This document shows, piece by piece, positions 38,952 through 52,592 of a DNA stretch of 64,000 nt. The notes under the pieces are model-generated. The model searched no databases. It was not told the DNA's origin and saw only the letters and a program-made list of their open reading frames with translations. Origin of the DNA: Vallitalea guaymasensis (GTDB lineage Bacteria; Bacillota; Clostridia; Lachnospirales; Vallitaleaceae); assembly GCF_018141425.1 (NCBI RefSeq), contig NZ_CP058561.1, forward strand, positions 2,418,001 to 2,482,000, read 5' to 3'. Numbering within the stretch: position 1 is the first letter of the stretch; the number at the start of each line of letters is the position of its first letter. A program made the translations under genes and the position numbers.

Positions 38952-38996
38952 AATAATATATCAATAACATTTGCGTATTGATATATTATTTTTTTG
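38952..38996 (+). terminator. Terminator after the small membrane protein gene
   Basis: A perfect 15-base stem (38952-38966 / 38976-38990) followed by a T-run. Confidence 0.92.
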
Positions 38997-39249
38997 TATT
39001 TTTTACAATAATAATTATTATTTTGTTAAAAATTATGACAAAACCCCCATGATATGGTAATATAAGTATAAGATTATTACAAAAAAAATAAGTTTTCTTA
39101 TTATGAGTTGGATGATTTGTTAATATTAGATTAATATTTAATTCTTCAATTTATAAAGGTAAAATACCAAGCTTGACAGTTGGTAAAAAACAATATTTTT
39201 TCTGTAATAATTTAATATTTTTATGTAGATATGGGAGGATTGTTATAAG
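38997..39249. other. Upstream region of the BMP transporter
   Basis: AT-rich, 253 bases. A TACCAA/TTGGTA hairpin (39166-39171 / 39181-39186) overlaps TTGACA (39174-39179), a possible -35. No good -10 fits at 17 bases. No purine riboswitch core was recognised. Confidence 0.5.
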
Positions 39250-40392
39250 ATGAAAAAAGTATTATCAATTATTGTTATGCTGACTATGGTGTTCACTCTA
39301 CTTCTAACTGGTTGTGGAGAGAAAAAAGAAGAAGACACAATAGGTCAAGGAAATGAAGTAACTGATGATCAAGAATCTGATGCAGACTCACAAGAAGACA
39401 TAAATGATACAGAAGATAATAACACAGAAGATAATCAAGACGAAGCTCAAGATAATGTAAATCTAAAAATAAGTATGGTAACTGATACAGGTGGAATAAA
39501 TGACCAATCATTTAATCAATCTGCATGGGAAGGATTAGAAAAAGCTCAAAAAGATTTAGGTATAACTCCAGAATATATGGAATCAACTCAAGAATCTGAC
39601 TATGCTCCTAACTTGGAAACATTATATGACCAAGGTAATGATTTGATATGGGGTATTGGATATCTAATGGCAGATGCTGTATACAAGGCAGCTGAAACTA
39701 ATCCAGACAGAAAATATGCGATTATAGATAATGCATATGAAGAACCATTAGATAATCTATTAGGTGTTACATTCAGTGAACATGAACCATCTTTCTTAGT
39801 TGGATACATAGCTGGTAAAATGACAAAAACAAATAATGTAGGTTTTGTAGGTGGTATGGAATTTGATGTTATCTGGAGATTTGAGAGTGGATATAGAGCT
39901 GGAGTAAAAACCGCTAATCCAGATGCTAAGATACAAATTCAATATGCCAATGATTTTGGTGACACAGCAAAAGGTAAAGCAATAGCTAATAGTATGTATC
40001 AAAACGGAGCTGATATAATATTCCATGCTGCTGGATTTACTGGTACTGGAGTTATAGAATCAGCTGTTGAAAATGAAAAATATGTTATTGGTGTAGACCA
40101 AGATCAAAGAGCAAAACTAGGAAAAGATGCAATTATCACATCAGCAGTCAAGAGAGTTGACCAGGCAATATTTATGGTTGCAGAAGATCTTAAAAATGGG
40201 AAATTTGAAGGCGGAACTAATAAAAATTACGGATTAAGCGATGGAGCAGTAGGAATAGCTCCAACATCGGCAGAAGCTGTACCAGAAGATATATTAGAAG
40301 AAGTTGCTAAATTAGAGGAAGATATAAAAGCAGGTAGGATAGTTGTTCCTAAGACAAGAGAAGAATATGATGAATTATATGGTGATAAATAG
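39250..40392 (+). CDS. BMP-family nucleoside-binding lipoprotein
   Basis: The 380-residue substrate-binding part of an ABC importer of the BMP/PnrA type, usually for purine nucleosides. The lipobox is LLTGC (Cys near residue 22), followed by a long acidic linker (about 25-72, rich in E, D, N and Q). The BMP domain begins ISMVTDTGGINDQSFNQSAWEGLEK and includes FSEHEPSFLVGYIAGKMTKTNNVGFVGG and HAAGFTGTG. GGGAGG precedes the ATG. The ATPase and two permeases follow. Substrate is inferred from the family. Confidence 0.93.
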   Translation: MKKVLSIIVMLTMVFTLLLTGCGEKKEEDTIGQGNEVTDDQESDADSQEDINDTEDNNTEDNQDEAQDNVNLKISMVTDTGGINDQSFNQSAWEGLEKAQKDLGITPEYMESTQESDYAPNLETLYDQGNDLIWGIGYLMADAVYKAAETNPDRKYAIIDNAYEEPLDNLLGVTFSEHEPSFLVGYIAGKMTKTNNVGFVGGMEFDVIWRFESGYRAGVKTANPDAKIQIQYANDFGDTAKGKAIANSMYQNGADIIFHAAGFTGTGVIESAVENEKYVIGVDQDQRAKLGKDAIITSAVKRVDQAIFMVAEDLKNGKFEGGTNKNYGLSDGAVGIAPTSAEAVPEDILEEVAKLEEDIKAGRIVVPKTREEYDELYGDK

Positions 40393-40407
40393 TTATTTGA
40401 CTCCTAA

Positions 40408-40434
40408 ACAGCTCAGGCATATTGTCTGAGCTGT
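40408..40434 (+). terminator. Intercistronic hairpin after the binding-protein gene
   Basis: ACAGCTCAG (40408-40416) pairs with CTGAGCTGT (40426-40434), followed by GATTTTA. It probably acts as a leaky terminator or an mRNA-stabilising stem that raises binding-protein levels over the ATPase. Confidence 0.65.
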
Positions 40435-40470
40435 GATTTTAGCCAACTAAATAGAGAAAGGATAGATACT

Positions 40471-41997
40471 TTGCATAATATAGATTATAAAACCAGAGTA
40501 ATTGAAATGAAAAACATTACTAAAAAATTTGGTCATCTAACTGCTAATGATAATATCAATCTTACAGTATATAAAGGAGAAGTTCATGCACTATTAGGAG
40601 AAAATGGAGCAGGTAAATCTACTCTAATGAATCAATTGTATGGAATGATAGAGCCAACAAGTGGTGAGATATATATTAATGGTAATAAAGTTAATGTAAA
40701 TAATCCTAATGTAGCAATAGCTAATGGAATAGGCATGGTCCATCAACATTTCATGCTAGTTGAACCTTTTACAGTAGTAGAGAATATTATTCTTGGCAGT
40801 GAGATAACTAAATATGGTGTGTTAGATATGAAAAAAGCCAAAGAAGAGATTGTTGAATTATCTGAAAAATATAGTTTATATGTAAATCCTGATGACAAAA
40901 TAGAAGATATAACCGTAGGTATGCAGCAAAGGGTGGAAATACTAAAAGCTCTATATAGAGGAGCTGATATATTAATATTAGACGAACCTACAAGCGTGCT
41001 TACACCACAAGAGATAAAAGAGTTAGTTATTATAATTGATAATTTAACAAAAGAAGGTAAATCAGTAATAATAATAACTCATAAGTTAAAGGAGATAAAA
41101 CAGGTAGCTGACAATTGTACAATAATCAGAAGAGGAAAACGAATTGATACAGTTAAAGTAGATGAGGTAACGGAAGAAGAGCTAGCAGCCAAAATGGTAG
41201 GTAGAGAAGTAACATTCAAAGTACCAAAAGAGGATAGAGAAACATCAGATACAGTATTGTCCATTGATAACATTACAGTAAAAAACAACAGGGGTCTAGT
41301 TGCTGTTGATGGACTATCTCTAGAAGTCAAGAGAGGAGAAATAGTTGGAATAGCTGGTGTAGATGGTAATGGACAAAGTGAATTAGTTGAAGCTATAACA
41401 GGACTAAGAAAAATTGAAAAAGGACATGTTAAGATAAACGGGAAAGACATTACCAATATGACACCTAGAAAAATAATTGATAATAAAGTATCAACAATAC
41501 CAGAAAACAGGCAAAAAGTTGGGTTAGTCCTTGATTTTAGTATATATGAAAATATGATACTGGAAAATTATCATAAAGAACCATTTTCTAAAAAAGGTAT
41601 CCTACAAAAAGATAAGATAATTGATAATGCTAAGAATTTGATTAAACAATTTGACATAAGACCAACTGATGAAAACGTGTTAGCTAAATCTTTATCCGGT
41701 GGAAATCAGCAAAAAGTCATTATAGCTAGAGAGATAATGAATAACCCCGATCTTCTCATAGCTACACAACCAACAAGAGGTCTTGACGTAGGAGCTATAG
41801 AATACGTACATAAAGAATTGGTAAAGCAAAGAGATAGGAATAAGGCTGTATTATTAGTTTCATTAGAGCTTGATGAGGTAATGAATGTATCGGACCGTAT
41901 TGCAGTCATATATGAAGGGAAAATCAAATATGTAGTAGATGCAAAAGAAGCAACTGAAGCAAAATTAGGATTAGAGATGGCAGGGGGCAAAAAATAA
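40471..41997 (+). CDS. ABC transporter ATPase, nucleoside uptake (two-domain)
   Basis: A 508-residue protein with two fused nucleotide-binding domains, as in sugar and nucleoside importers. The first Walker A is LGENGAGKSTLM, with signature VGMQQRVEILKALYRGADILILDEPTS. The second domain has the altered GVDGNGQSELVEA loop and LSGGNQQKVIIAREI. The start is TTG with GAAAGGA at 8 bases; the first ATG is 12 codons in. Its stop overlaps the start of the first permease by one base. It energises the BMP-type importer. Confidence 0.93.
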   Translation: MHNIDYKTRVIEMKNITKKFGHLTANDNINLTVYKGEVHALLGENGAGKSTLMNQLYGMIEPTSGEIYINGNKVNVNNPNVAIANGIGMVHQHFMLVEPFTVVENIILGSEITKYGVLDMKKAKEEIVELSEKYSLYVNPDDKIEDITVGMQQRVEILKALYRGADILILDEPTSVLTPQEIKELVIIIDNLTKEGKSVIIITHKLKEIKQVADNCTIIRRGKRIDTVKVDEVTEEELAAKMVGREVTFKVPKEDRETSDTVLSIDNITVKNNRGLVAVDGLSLEVKRGEIVGIAGVDGNGQSELVEAITGLRKIEKGHVKINGKDITNMTPRKIIDNKVSTIPENRQKVGLVLDFSIYENMILENYHKEPFSKKGILQKDKIIDNAKNLIKQFDIRPTDENVLAKSLSGGNQQKVIIAREIMNNPDLLIATQPTRGLDVGAIEYVHKELVKQRDRNKAVLLVSLELDEVMNVSDRIAVIYEGKIKYVVDAKEATEAKLGLEMAGGKK

Positions 41998-43109
41998 TGG
42001 AGAAGAAAAAACTATTAAAATCAACTACCAAGATGACGCTCTTGTCAATATTGTTTGGATTTATTATAACAGCTATTATATTACTTATTGCCAGGTATAA
42101 TCCACTTCAGATATATGGCGTTATAGTAAAAGGTGTTTTCAGTAAACCTAAGTACATTGCATATACGATAATCAAATCTACTCCATTAATATTAACAGGT
42201 GTTTCTATAGCATTTGCCTTAAAAACAGGATTATTGAATATTGGAGCAGAAGGACAATTTATAGTAGGAACAATCGTAGCTTCAATGGCAGGATATTTTT
42301 TCAACCTACCTCCAGTAATTCACCCTATAGTAGTTATGATTGTAGCAATTATATTTGGAGGGTTGTGGGGAGCTTTAATCGGAGCTTTAAAAGCAAAATT
42401 CGGTATACATGAGGTAATATCATCTATCATGTTGAACTGGATTGCTTTATATGCTCATAATGCTGTTATTAATATACCTGCATTCTTTGAACGTACTAAT
42501 AAAGCACATACTATCAAAGATAGTGCTAGTATTGTGTTTTTAGAAGGGTTCAAAAACTCTGAATCGGGAAAAGAGTGGTTGTTAGACCATCCTGGAATAA
42601 GAGATATTCTAAAAGCTCCAGTCAATTATGGAATCATAATAGCTATATTAGTTGCAATATTAATCTGGTTCATATTAAATAAAACAACCCTAGGTTTCAG
42701 ATTAAGAGCTGTTGGTTACAATAAATTTGCTGCTGAATATGGTGGAATTAATGTAAAGAGAAATATTGTTACTTCCATGTTCATTTCAGGTTCTGTTAGT
42801 GGACTAGCTGGTGCTCTAATGATACTTGGTGTATCAAAAGGTATAACCACCCTATCTGCAATGGAAGGATATGGTCTAGACGGAATCGGAGTCGCTCTGA
42901 TAGCAGGTAATTCACCAATAGCATGTATTTTCTCAGGATTATTCTTTGGAGCGCTAAAATACGGAGGCTCCAAAATACAGGCTAGACCTATTGAAGCTCC
43001 AAAAGAGATAATTAGTATAATGATAGGTACAATTATATTTTTTATAGCAATTCCTAGAATCGTTAAAGTATTAAAACGTTTAACAGGTAGAAAAGGGGTG
43101 ACTAGATGA
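41997..43109 (+). CDS. ABC transporter permease 1 (nucleoside uptake)
   Basis: A 370-residue membrane protein with about eight to ten hydrophobic segments. It shows the family pattern KTGLLNIGAEGQFIVGTIVA and SSIMLNWIALYAHN, then GFRLRAVGYNKFAAEYGGINVKRNIVTSMFISGSVSGLAGALMILGV and AMEGYGLDGIGVALIAGNSP. It belongs with NupP-type BPD_transp_2 permeases. It overlaps both neighbours by 1-4 bases, so the genes are tightly coupled. Confidence 0.93.
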   Translation: MEKKKLLKSTTKMTLLSILFGFIITAIILLIARYNPLQIYGVIVKGVFSKPKYIAYTIIKSTPLILTGVSIAFALKTGLLNIGAEGQFIVGTIVASMAGYFFNLPPVIHPIVVMIVAIIFGGLWGALIGALKAKFGIHEVISSIMLNWIALYAHNAVINIPAFFERTNKAHTIKDSASIVFLEGFKNSESGKEWLLDHPGIRDILKAPVNYGIIIAILVAILIWFILNKTTLGFRLRAVGYNKFAAEYGGINVKRNIVTSMFISGSVSGLAGALMILGVSKGITTLSAMEGYGLDGIGVALIAGNSPIACIFSGLFFGALKYGGSKIQARPIEAPKEIISIMIGTIIFFIAIPRIVKVLKRLTGRKGVTR

Positions 43110-44029
43110 ATAGTATAGGGTTTATATTAGGAACTACATTAATGTATTCTACACCTCTTATATATACTTCATTAGGAGGCGTTATATCAGAAAGATCTGG
43201 AGTCTTTAATATTGGATTAGAAGGTATGATGACTATGGGAGCTTTTATAGGGGCTACTGTAGGTTATTATTCAGGAATTTGGTGGCTTGGACTAATATGT
43301 GCTGGAATAGGTGCAGGTCTATTAGCATTATTACACGCAGTAGCATCTGTTACACTTGGAGCTGATCAAGTTGTCTCTGGTATTGCTATTAATTTTTTGG
43401 GACCAGGATTATCATTGTTCCTATGCAGAAAATTTTTTGATGGAAAATTTATGACAAAAAGTATTCCTCTAGAAAATAAAATACCCAAATTATTTAAGGG
43501 AGTGTTTCCTGAGTATTCGTTTTTAGATAATATATTTGATCAAGAAATAACAGTTTACTTAGCATTTCTATTTGCAATAATTATGTGGTTTATATTATAT
43601 AAGACTAAAGTAGGTCTTAGAGTTAGAGCAGTTGGAGACCATCCAGAAGCTGCAGATACCTTAGGAATCAGCGTGCATAAGACTAGATATATATGTGTAA
43701 TATTGTCTGGGGTATTATCAGGTTTTGGCGGCGCTTCCATGAGCCTGGCAGTAGCATCTAATTTCTTTCCAACTTTAATATCTGGACAAGGATTTATTGC
43801 CTTGGCGGCCATGATATTTGGAAATTGGAAACCACAAGGTGCATTAGGAGCATGTTTAGTATTTGGTGGAGCTCAAGCATTGGTTGTCTTCTTAGGTGGA
43901 AAGAATATACCTATACCTATAGATGTATTATCAATGATTCCATATGTATTGACAATAGTAATACTTATGGGATTTATAGGCAAATCTGTTCCACCAGCAG
44001 CTGATGGAGAACCATACATAAAAGAATAA
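43106..44029 (+). CDS. ABC transporter permease 2 (nucleoside uptake)
   Basis: The 307-residue partner permease, with GVISERSGVFNIGLEGMMTMGAFIGATVGY, GADQVVSGIAINFLGPGL, GLRVRAVGDHPEAADTLGI and GQGFIALAAMIFGNWKPQGALGACLVFG. It corresponds to NupQ-type permeases. It overlaps the end of permease 1 by four bases (ATGA). Last gene of the importer operon. Confidence 0.93.
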   Translation: MNSIGFILGTTLMYSTPLIYTSLGGVISERSGVFNIGLEGMMTMGAFIGATVGYYSGIWWLGLICAGIGAGLLALLHAVASVTLGADQVVSGIAINFLGPGLSLFLCRKFFDGKFMTKSIPLENKIPKLFKGVFPEYSFLDNIFDQEITVYLAFLFAIIMWFILYKTKVGLRVRAVGDHPEAADTLGISVHKTRYICVILSGVLSGFGGASMSLAVASNFFPTLISGQGFIALAAMIFGNWKPQGALGACLVFGGAQALVVFLGGKNIPIPIDVLSMIPYVLTIVILMGFIGKSVPPAADGEPYIKE

Positions 44030-44414
44030 GTATAGATATTAAAAGCCAGTATATTTTAGTTATAGATTAGTATTATTACTAGCTATAGTTATAAATTGAA
44101 GATTAATTATATAAAAAATATAATAAATAAATTTTATATTGAGTTATACAAGATTAAGTTATACAAGATATAGTAATTATCAAGGTTTAATTACTATATC
44201 TTGTATATAAAGGTATGGTTAACTAGATTAATAGCGATTAATACTCCTTGGTATATATATCTAGACACCATAAAAGAAAAGTTTAGTACATTTAATAGGG
44301 ATATAAGTATACCTAAAAGGCATATATATCCCCTAAATCAGAGTATAATCGAGTATTTTCGATATAGTATATATGTATAAAATATAATAATTAATAAAAA
44401 ATATAAAAAACGTA
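44030..44414. other. Intergenic region before the rRNA operon
   Basis: A perfect 19-base hairpin (44161-44179 / 44188-44206, loop of 8) has no T-run. A second dyad GGGATATA/TATATCCC is at 44298-44305 / 44325-44332. The 40 bases before the rRNA -35 are nearly all A/T, like an UP element. No gene found. Confidence 0.7.
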
Positions 44415-44443
44415 TTGACATTATAGGTATCCTCTAGTATAAT
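44415..44443 (+). promoter_or_regulatory. rRNA operon promoter P1
   Basis: TTGACA at 44415-44420, 17 bases, TATAAT at 44438-44443, both consensus. It drives tRNA-Ser and probably the whole operon. Confidence 0.92.
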
Positions 44444-44497
44444 AACTTTTGCGCTACTCGTTAGGGCATAATTAAATATTTTATATAATTCAGTTGT

Positions 44498-44588
44498 GGA
44501 GAAGTACTCAAGTGGCTGAAGAGGTGCCCCTGCTAAGGGTATAGGTCGTTCACGCGGCGCGAGGGTTCAAATCCCTCCTTCTCCGCCA
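44498..44588 (+). tRNA. tRNA-Ser (GCU anticodon)
   Basis: A 91-base class II tRNA with a long variable arm. The acceptor stem GGAGAAG pairs with CTTCTCC, the anticodon GCT is at 44532-44534, the T-arm is GGGTTCAAATCCC, and CCA is encoded. It lies between P1 and P2, ahead of the 16S gene. Confidence 0.97.
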
Positions 44589-44635
44589 TTAACAATTATG
44601 TAAAATAAATAATTAAAAAAAAATAAAAAAAGTTG

Positions 44636-44664
44636 TTGACAAATGTTGAAATGCATGATAAGAT
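44636..44664 (+). promoter_or_regulatory. rRNA promoter P2
   Basis: TTGACA at 44636-44641, 17 bases, TAAGAT at 44659-44664, about 180 bases before the 16S gene and preceded by an A-rich run. Confidence 0.8.
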
Positions 44665-44844
44665 ATATTTCGTTGTCTCGCAAAAAACAACAGCAAACAA
44701 CAGCAAAGAACCTTGAAAACTGAACAGTGAAACAACCAAAAACTTAGTAATAAGTTTTACCCAAGAAAATTCCTTAGTAAATTAATGGATAAGACGATAG
44801 TCTATAAAATATAAGCCAGAGCAATCTGGTCAAGATGAAACTTT

Positions 44845-46377
<1,533 letters not shown>

Positions 46378-46536
46378 AAAATAAGATATGTAGTTAATCT
46401 AAGGAAGTTTTTAACCGAAGATTAAAAACTAGCTGAGGCTAATCTTATAAAAAGCACTAAGGACTTAGGTAAAAGACTAAGGTAATTAGTTGTTTCACTG
46501 TTGAGTATTCAAGGAACACAAAAGAATACAGAAAAT

Positions 46537-46655
46537 TTCTGGTGGCGATGCGTTTTTGGGAAACACCCGTTCTCATACCGAACACGATGGTTAAGCCATT
46601 AACGGCCGATGGTACTTGGTTGGAGACGACCTGGGAGAGTAGGTGGCTGCCAGAT
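46537..46655 (+). rRNA. 5S ribosomal RNA
   Basis: About 118 bases: TCTGGTGGCGATGCG at the 5' end pairs with GGTGGCTGCCAGA at the 3' end, with CCGAACACGATGG-type internal sequence. It lies between 16S and 23S instead of after 23S. Confidence 0.96.
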
Positions 46656-46763
46656 TACCAGTTTTACTTTAACTTCATATGACACTATCAAAATTCTTTA
46701 AGATGATTAAAGAATTTAGTTATCAGTTATAGGAAATGTAAGTAAAAAAAATTAAAAAAGTGC

Positions 46764-46792
46764 TTGACACAACGCTGGTGACTATGATAATA
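46764..46792 (+). promoter_or_regulatory. Candidate internal promoter before 23S
   Basis: TTGACA at 46764-46769, then GATAAT at 46786 (16 bases) or TAATAT at 46788 (18 bases), preceded by an A-rich run as in P2. It could give 23S its own transcription start. Confidence 0.65.
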
Positions 46793-47128
46793 TATCCTAG
46801 CGCTTAACACAAGCCAAACAAAGAAACAAAAAAGATTTATAATGAAAGAGATCGTTTTACATACGTAAAGCCGACTCTTAAATGAACATTGAAAACTACA
46901 CATTGTAAGTTATTAATCCAATCGGACTATTGATGATAAGTCATCGATAAGAAGAGAAGAAGAAATAGCTAGACATCAAATAATCAATATCCTTGAAATA
47001 AATAGTAACCATATGTCGCATATGGAAAACTGTGAAAACAAGAAAAACCAAAGCAACAACAAGCTACGAGAATCAAAAGATTCTATAAAATAACTTGTAA
47101 ATCTTAGCTCTTAGATGACTAAAACATA

Positions 47129-50025
<2,897 letters not shown>

Positions 50026-50157
50026 TAAGTACATCAAAGAGATTTGAGTGTATGGTAGTTAAGCTAAGAGTTAAGATATATAAGTTATGTAGCTTTGCAA
50101 AGGTTGATAAAGATGATTTGTTGATGACAATGTGTTGTTTTGAATGTTTATAAATGT

Positions 50158-50232
50158 GGCCCAGTGGTTCAGTTGGTTTAGAACGCCGGCCTGTCACGCC
50201 GGAGGTCGAGGGTTCGAGTCCCTTCTGGGTCG
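50158..50232 (+). tRNA. tRNA-Asp (GUC anticodon)
   Basis: The acceptor GGCCCAG pairs with CTGGGTC; the anticodon loop CTGTCAC gives GTC; the T-arm is GAGGGTTCGAGTCCCTT. CCA is not encoded. Confidence 0.95.
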
Positions 50233-50273
50233 TTAGTTGTAAAACTAATAGATTTATATAATATTTATTCCCA

Positions 50274-50346
50274 GGGCGCATAGCTCAGCTGGGAGAGCAC
50301 CTGCCTTACAAGCAGGGGGTCACAGGTTCGAGCCCTGTTGCGCCCA
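50274..50346 (+). tRNA. tRNA-Val (UAC anticodon)
   Basis: GGGCGCA pairs with TGCGCCC; the anticodon loop CTTACAA gives TAC. CCA is not encoded. Confidence 0.95.
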
Positions 50347-50506
50347 CTAAATCAAATTCCTTTACAATAAGTTAGGAATTTTATATAGCACGGTAACGTG
50401 CATAAAGCAAATAATCCATTAGTATTTACATATTATAAAGATTATAATAGAATAATTTTTATAAGAATAACAAAAAATATTATAAAGTGGATGAAAATAA
50501 ATATGC

Positions 50507-50579
50507 GCCGACGTGGCTCAATTGGCAGAGCAGCTGACTTGTAATCAGCAGGTTATCGGTTCAAGTCCGATCGTCGGCT
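50507..50579 (+). tRNA. tRNA-Thr (UGU anticodon)
   Basis: GCCGACG pairs with CGTCGGC; the anticodon loop CTTGTAA gives TGT. CCA is not encoded. Confidence 0.95.
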
Positions 50580-50585
50580 TGCAAT

Positions 50586-50667
50586 GGAGGGGTTCCCGAG
50601 TGGCCAAAGGGGGCAGACTGTAAATCTGTTGGCTCCGCCTTCGAAGGTTCGAATCCTTCTCCCTCCA
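50586..50667 (+). tRNA. tRNA-Tyr (GUA anticodon)
   Basis: A class II tRNA of 82 bases. GGAGGGG pairs with TCCCTCC; the anticodon loop CTGTAAA gives GTA; a long variable arm is present. It starts only 6 bases after tRNA-Thr. Confidence 0.95.
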
Positions 50668-50702
50668 CTAATTAATAGTAATATAAGTACTGTTAATGTT
50701 AA

Positions 50703-50779
<77 letters not shown>

Positions 50780-50783
50780 ATAT

Positions 50784-50859
<76 letters not shown>

Positions 50860-50878
50860 TAAAAACTTTATAAAATTT

Positions 50879-50952
50879 GGGCCACTAGCTCAGTCGGCTA
50901 GAGCACTGGACTTTTAATCCAGGTGTCCCGGGTTCGAGTCCCGGGTGGCTCA
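50879..50952 (+). tRNA. tRNA-Lys (UUU anticodon)
   Basis: GGGCCAC pairs with GTGGCTC with one G-T; the anticodon loop CTTTTAA gives TTT. CCA is not encoded. Last RNA gene of the operon. Confidence 0.95.
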
Positions 50953-50958
50953 CTTAAG

Positions 50959-50987
50959 AAATCGTCTATATTTATAGACGATTTTTT
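50959..50987 (+). terminator. Terminator of the rRNA/tRNA operon
   Basis: AATCGTCTATA and TATAGACGATT pair around a TT loop, followed by TTTTT. It comes directly after tRNA-Lys. Confidence 0.93.
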
Positions 50988-51166
50988 AGTATAATGAAAT
51001 AGTCTAATATAATATAAGAATAATTACTATAAAATAAAATAAATGTTATCAACAGATTCTATATGAAAAACATAAAACTGTTAACAATCTTATATGAATC
51101 CGATTGTTTCTGTTGATAAGATAAATAAGTATAAAAATCCTTTACTGAATGGATAGGAGAATTTGA

Positions 51167-52591
51167 ATGAAAGAAAAAACACTCTATAATCACCTTATGG
51201 AATATAAGAAGAAAATTTATCCTTTTCATATGCCAGGACATAAATTAGGTAGAAAATTTAAGCTAAAAAATATAGCTAAGATAGATGTTACAGAAGTAAG
51301 AGGAACAGATAATTTGCATGATCCTTCTGGTATAATATATGAAGCCCAAGTAAAAGCAGCAAAGACTTTTGGTGCAGATAAAACTTATTTCTTAGTAAAT
51401 GGTAGTACTGGAGGTATTATTTCTGCCATAACTTCAATATGTAAAGAAAAAGACCAAGTATTGATTGCAAGGAATAGTCATAAATCCGTTTATAATGCTA
51501 TATTAATAAATAATTTGGTACCCATATATATTTACCCCAAAGTACTAGAAAACGGTCTTATTGGTGGAATTAATCCAACAGAGATTGAAGAAAAAATCAA
51601 GAATAACTCTCATATTAAGATGATAATTATTACAAGTCCTACTTATGAAGGTTATGTATCCAATATAGCCGCAATATCAAAAATAACCCATAAATATAAT
51701 AAGATATTAATGGTTGATGAAGCCCATGGTTCACATTTTAGATTCCACAATTATTTTCCAGAAACTTCATTACAACAAGGTGCAGATATAGTTATTCAGA
51801 GTGCCCATAAAACCCTACCATCAATTACTCAAACCGCTATGTTGCATATCAAAAATGATAGGATAGATACTAATAGATTACAAAATGCTCTATCTATCTT
51901 TCAAACCAGCAGCCCCTCATATGTACTAATGAATAGTCTAGATAGCTGCAGAAATATAATTGACACAAGAGGTAATAAATTATTCAATGCATATGTTAAA
52001 CAATTAAAAAATTGCAGACATAGATTAAAGGCTCAGTTAAAGAATTTACAGCTTATAGATAATGAAATAATTGGCAGCAAGGAAATAGCAGCCATGGATT
52101 ACTCTAAAATAGTTATAGATTGTACAAGTGCTGATATTACAGGGGCACAACTTGATGAAATACTTCGTGACAAATATAATATACAAGTAGAGTTAAGTGG
52201 TATTAATCATATTATTGCAATGACTTCAATATGCGATAGTAAATATGGGTTTAAAAAATTAGTTAAATCCCTCATAGAAATAGATAGTAAGTTAAGAAAA
52301 AAACAAATAAAGGGCAATAAATATGATATAATAAATAATGCCCGAATACATTATAACCCAAAGGATGCCTTTAATAAAAATAAGGTTGAAATAAAATTAG
52401 AAGATGCTGTTGATAAGATATCAGGAGATTTTATTATACCTTTTCCACCAGGAATACCTTTAATTGTTCCAGGAGAAATAATCACAGAAGAAAATATCAA
52501 TCTAATCAACGAATATCTGGAATTGGGTATAGAAATAATGGGGATATGTAATAAGGAATATAGAACAATTAATATAATTGAAGAGGTGTAA
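51167..52591 (+). CDS. Orn/Lys/Arg decarboxylase family protein
   Basis: A 474-residue PLP enzyme of the fold I decarboxylase group (SpeA/YaaO-like). It shows YPFHMPGHKLGRKF, TEVRGTDNLHDPSG, FLVNGSTGGI and MVDEAHGSHFRFH (PLP Asp), with SAHKTLP (Schiff-base Lys). The C-terminal domain has the FPPGIPLIVPGE signature. The substrate (arginine, lysine or ornithine) is not evident. ATAGGAG precedes the ATG. It overlaps into tmk, heading the tmk-darA-yaaR-holB cluster as in Bacillus and clostridia. Confidence 0.92.
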   Translation: MKEKTLYNHLMEYKKKIYPFHMPGHKLGRKFKLKNIAKIDVTEVRGTDNLHDPSGIIYEAQVKAAKTFGADKTYFLVNGSTGGIISAITSICKEKDQVLIARNSHKSVYNAILINNLVPIYIYPKVLENGLIGGINPTEIEEKIKNNSHIKMIIITSPTYEGYVSNIAAISKITHKYNKILMVDEAHGSHFRFHNYFPETSLQQGADIVIQSAHKTLPSITQTAMLHIKNDRIDTNRLQNALSIFQTSSPSYVLMNSLDSCRNIIDTRGNKLFNAYVKQLKNCRHRLKAQLKNLQLIDNEIIGSKEIAAMDYSKIVIDCTSADITGAQLDEILRDKYNIQVELSGINHIIAMTSICDSKYGFKKLVKSLIEIDSKLRKKQIKGNKYDIINNARIHYNPKDAFNKNKVEIKLEDAVDKISGDFIIPFPPGIPLIVPGEIITEENINLINEYLELGIEIMGICNKEYRTINIIEEV

Positions 52592-52592
52592 A

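Noticed and set aside
38997-39249. Purine riboswitch upstream of the nucleoside importer
   Set aside because: The conserved core and paired loops of the purine aptamer could not be found.
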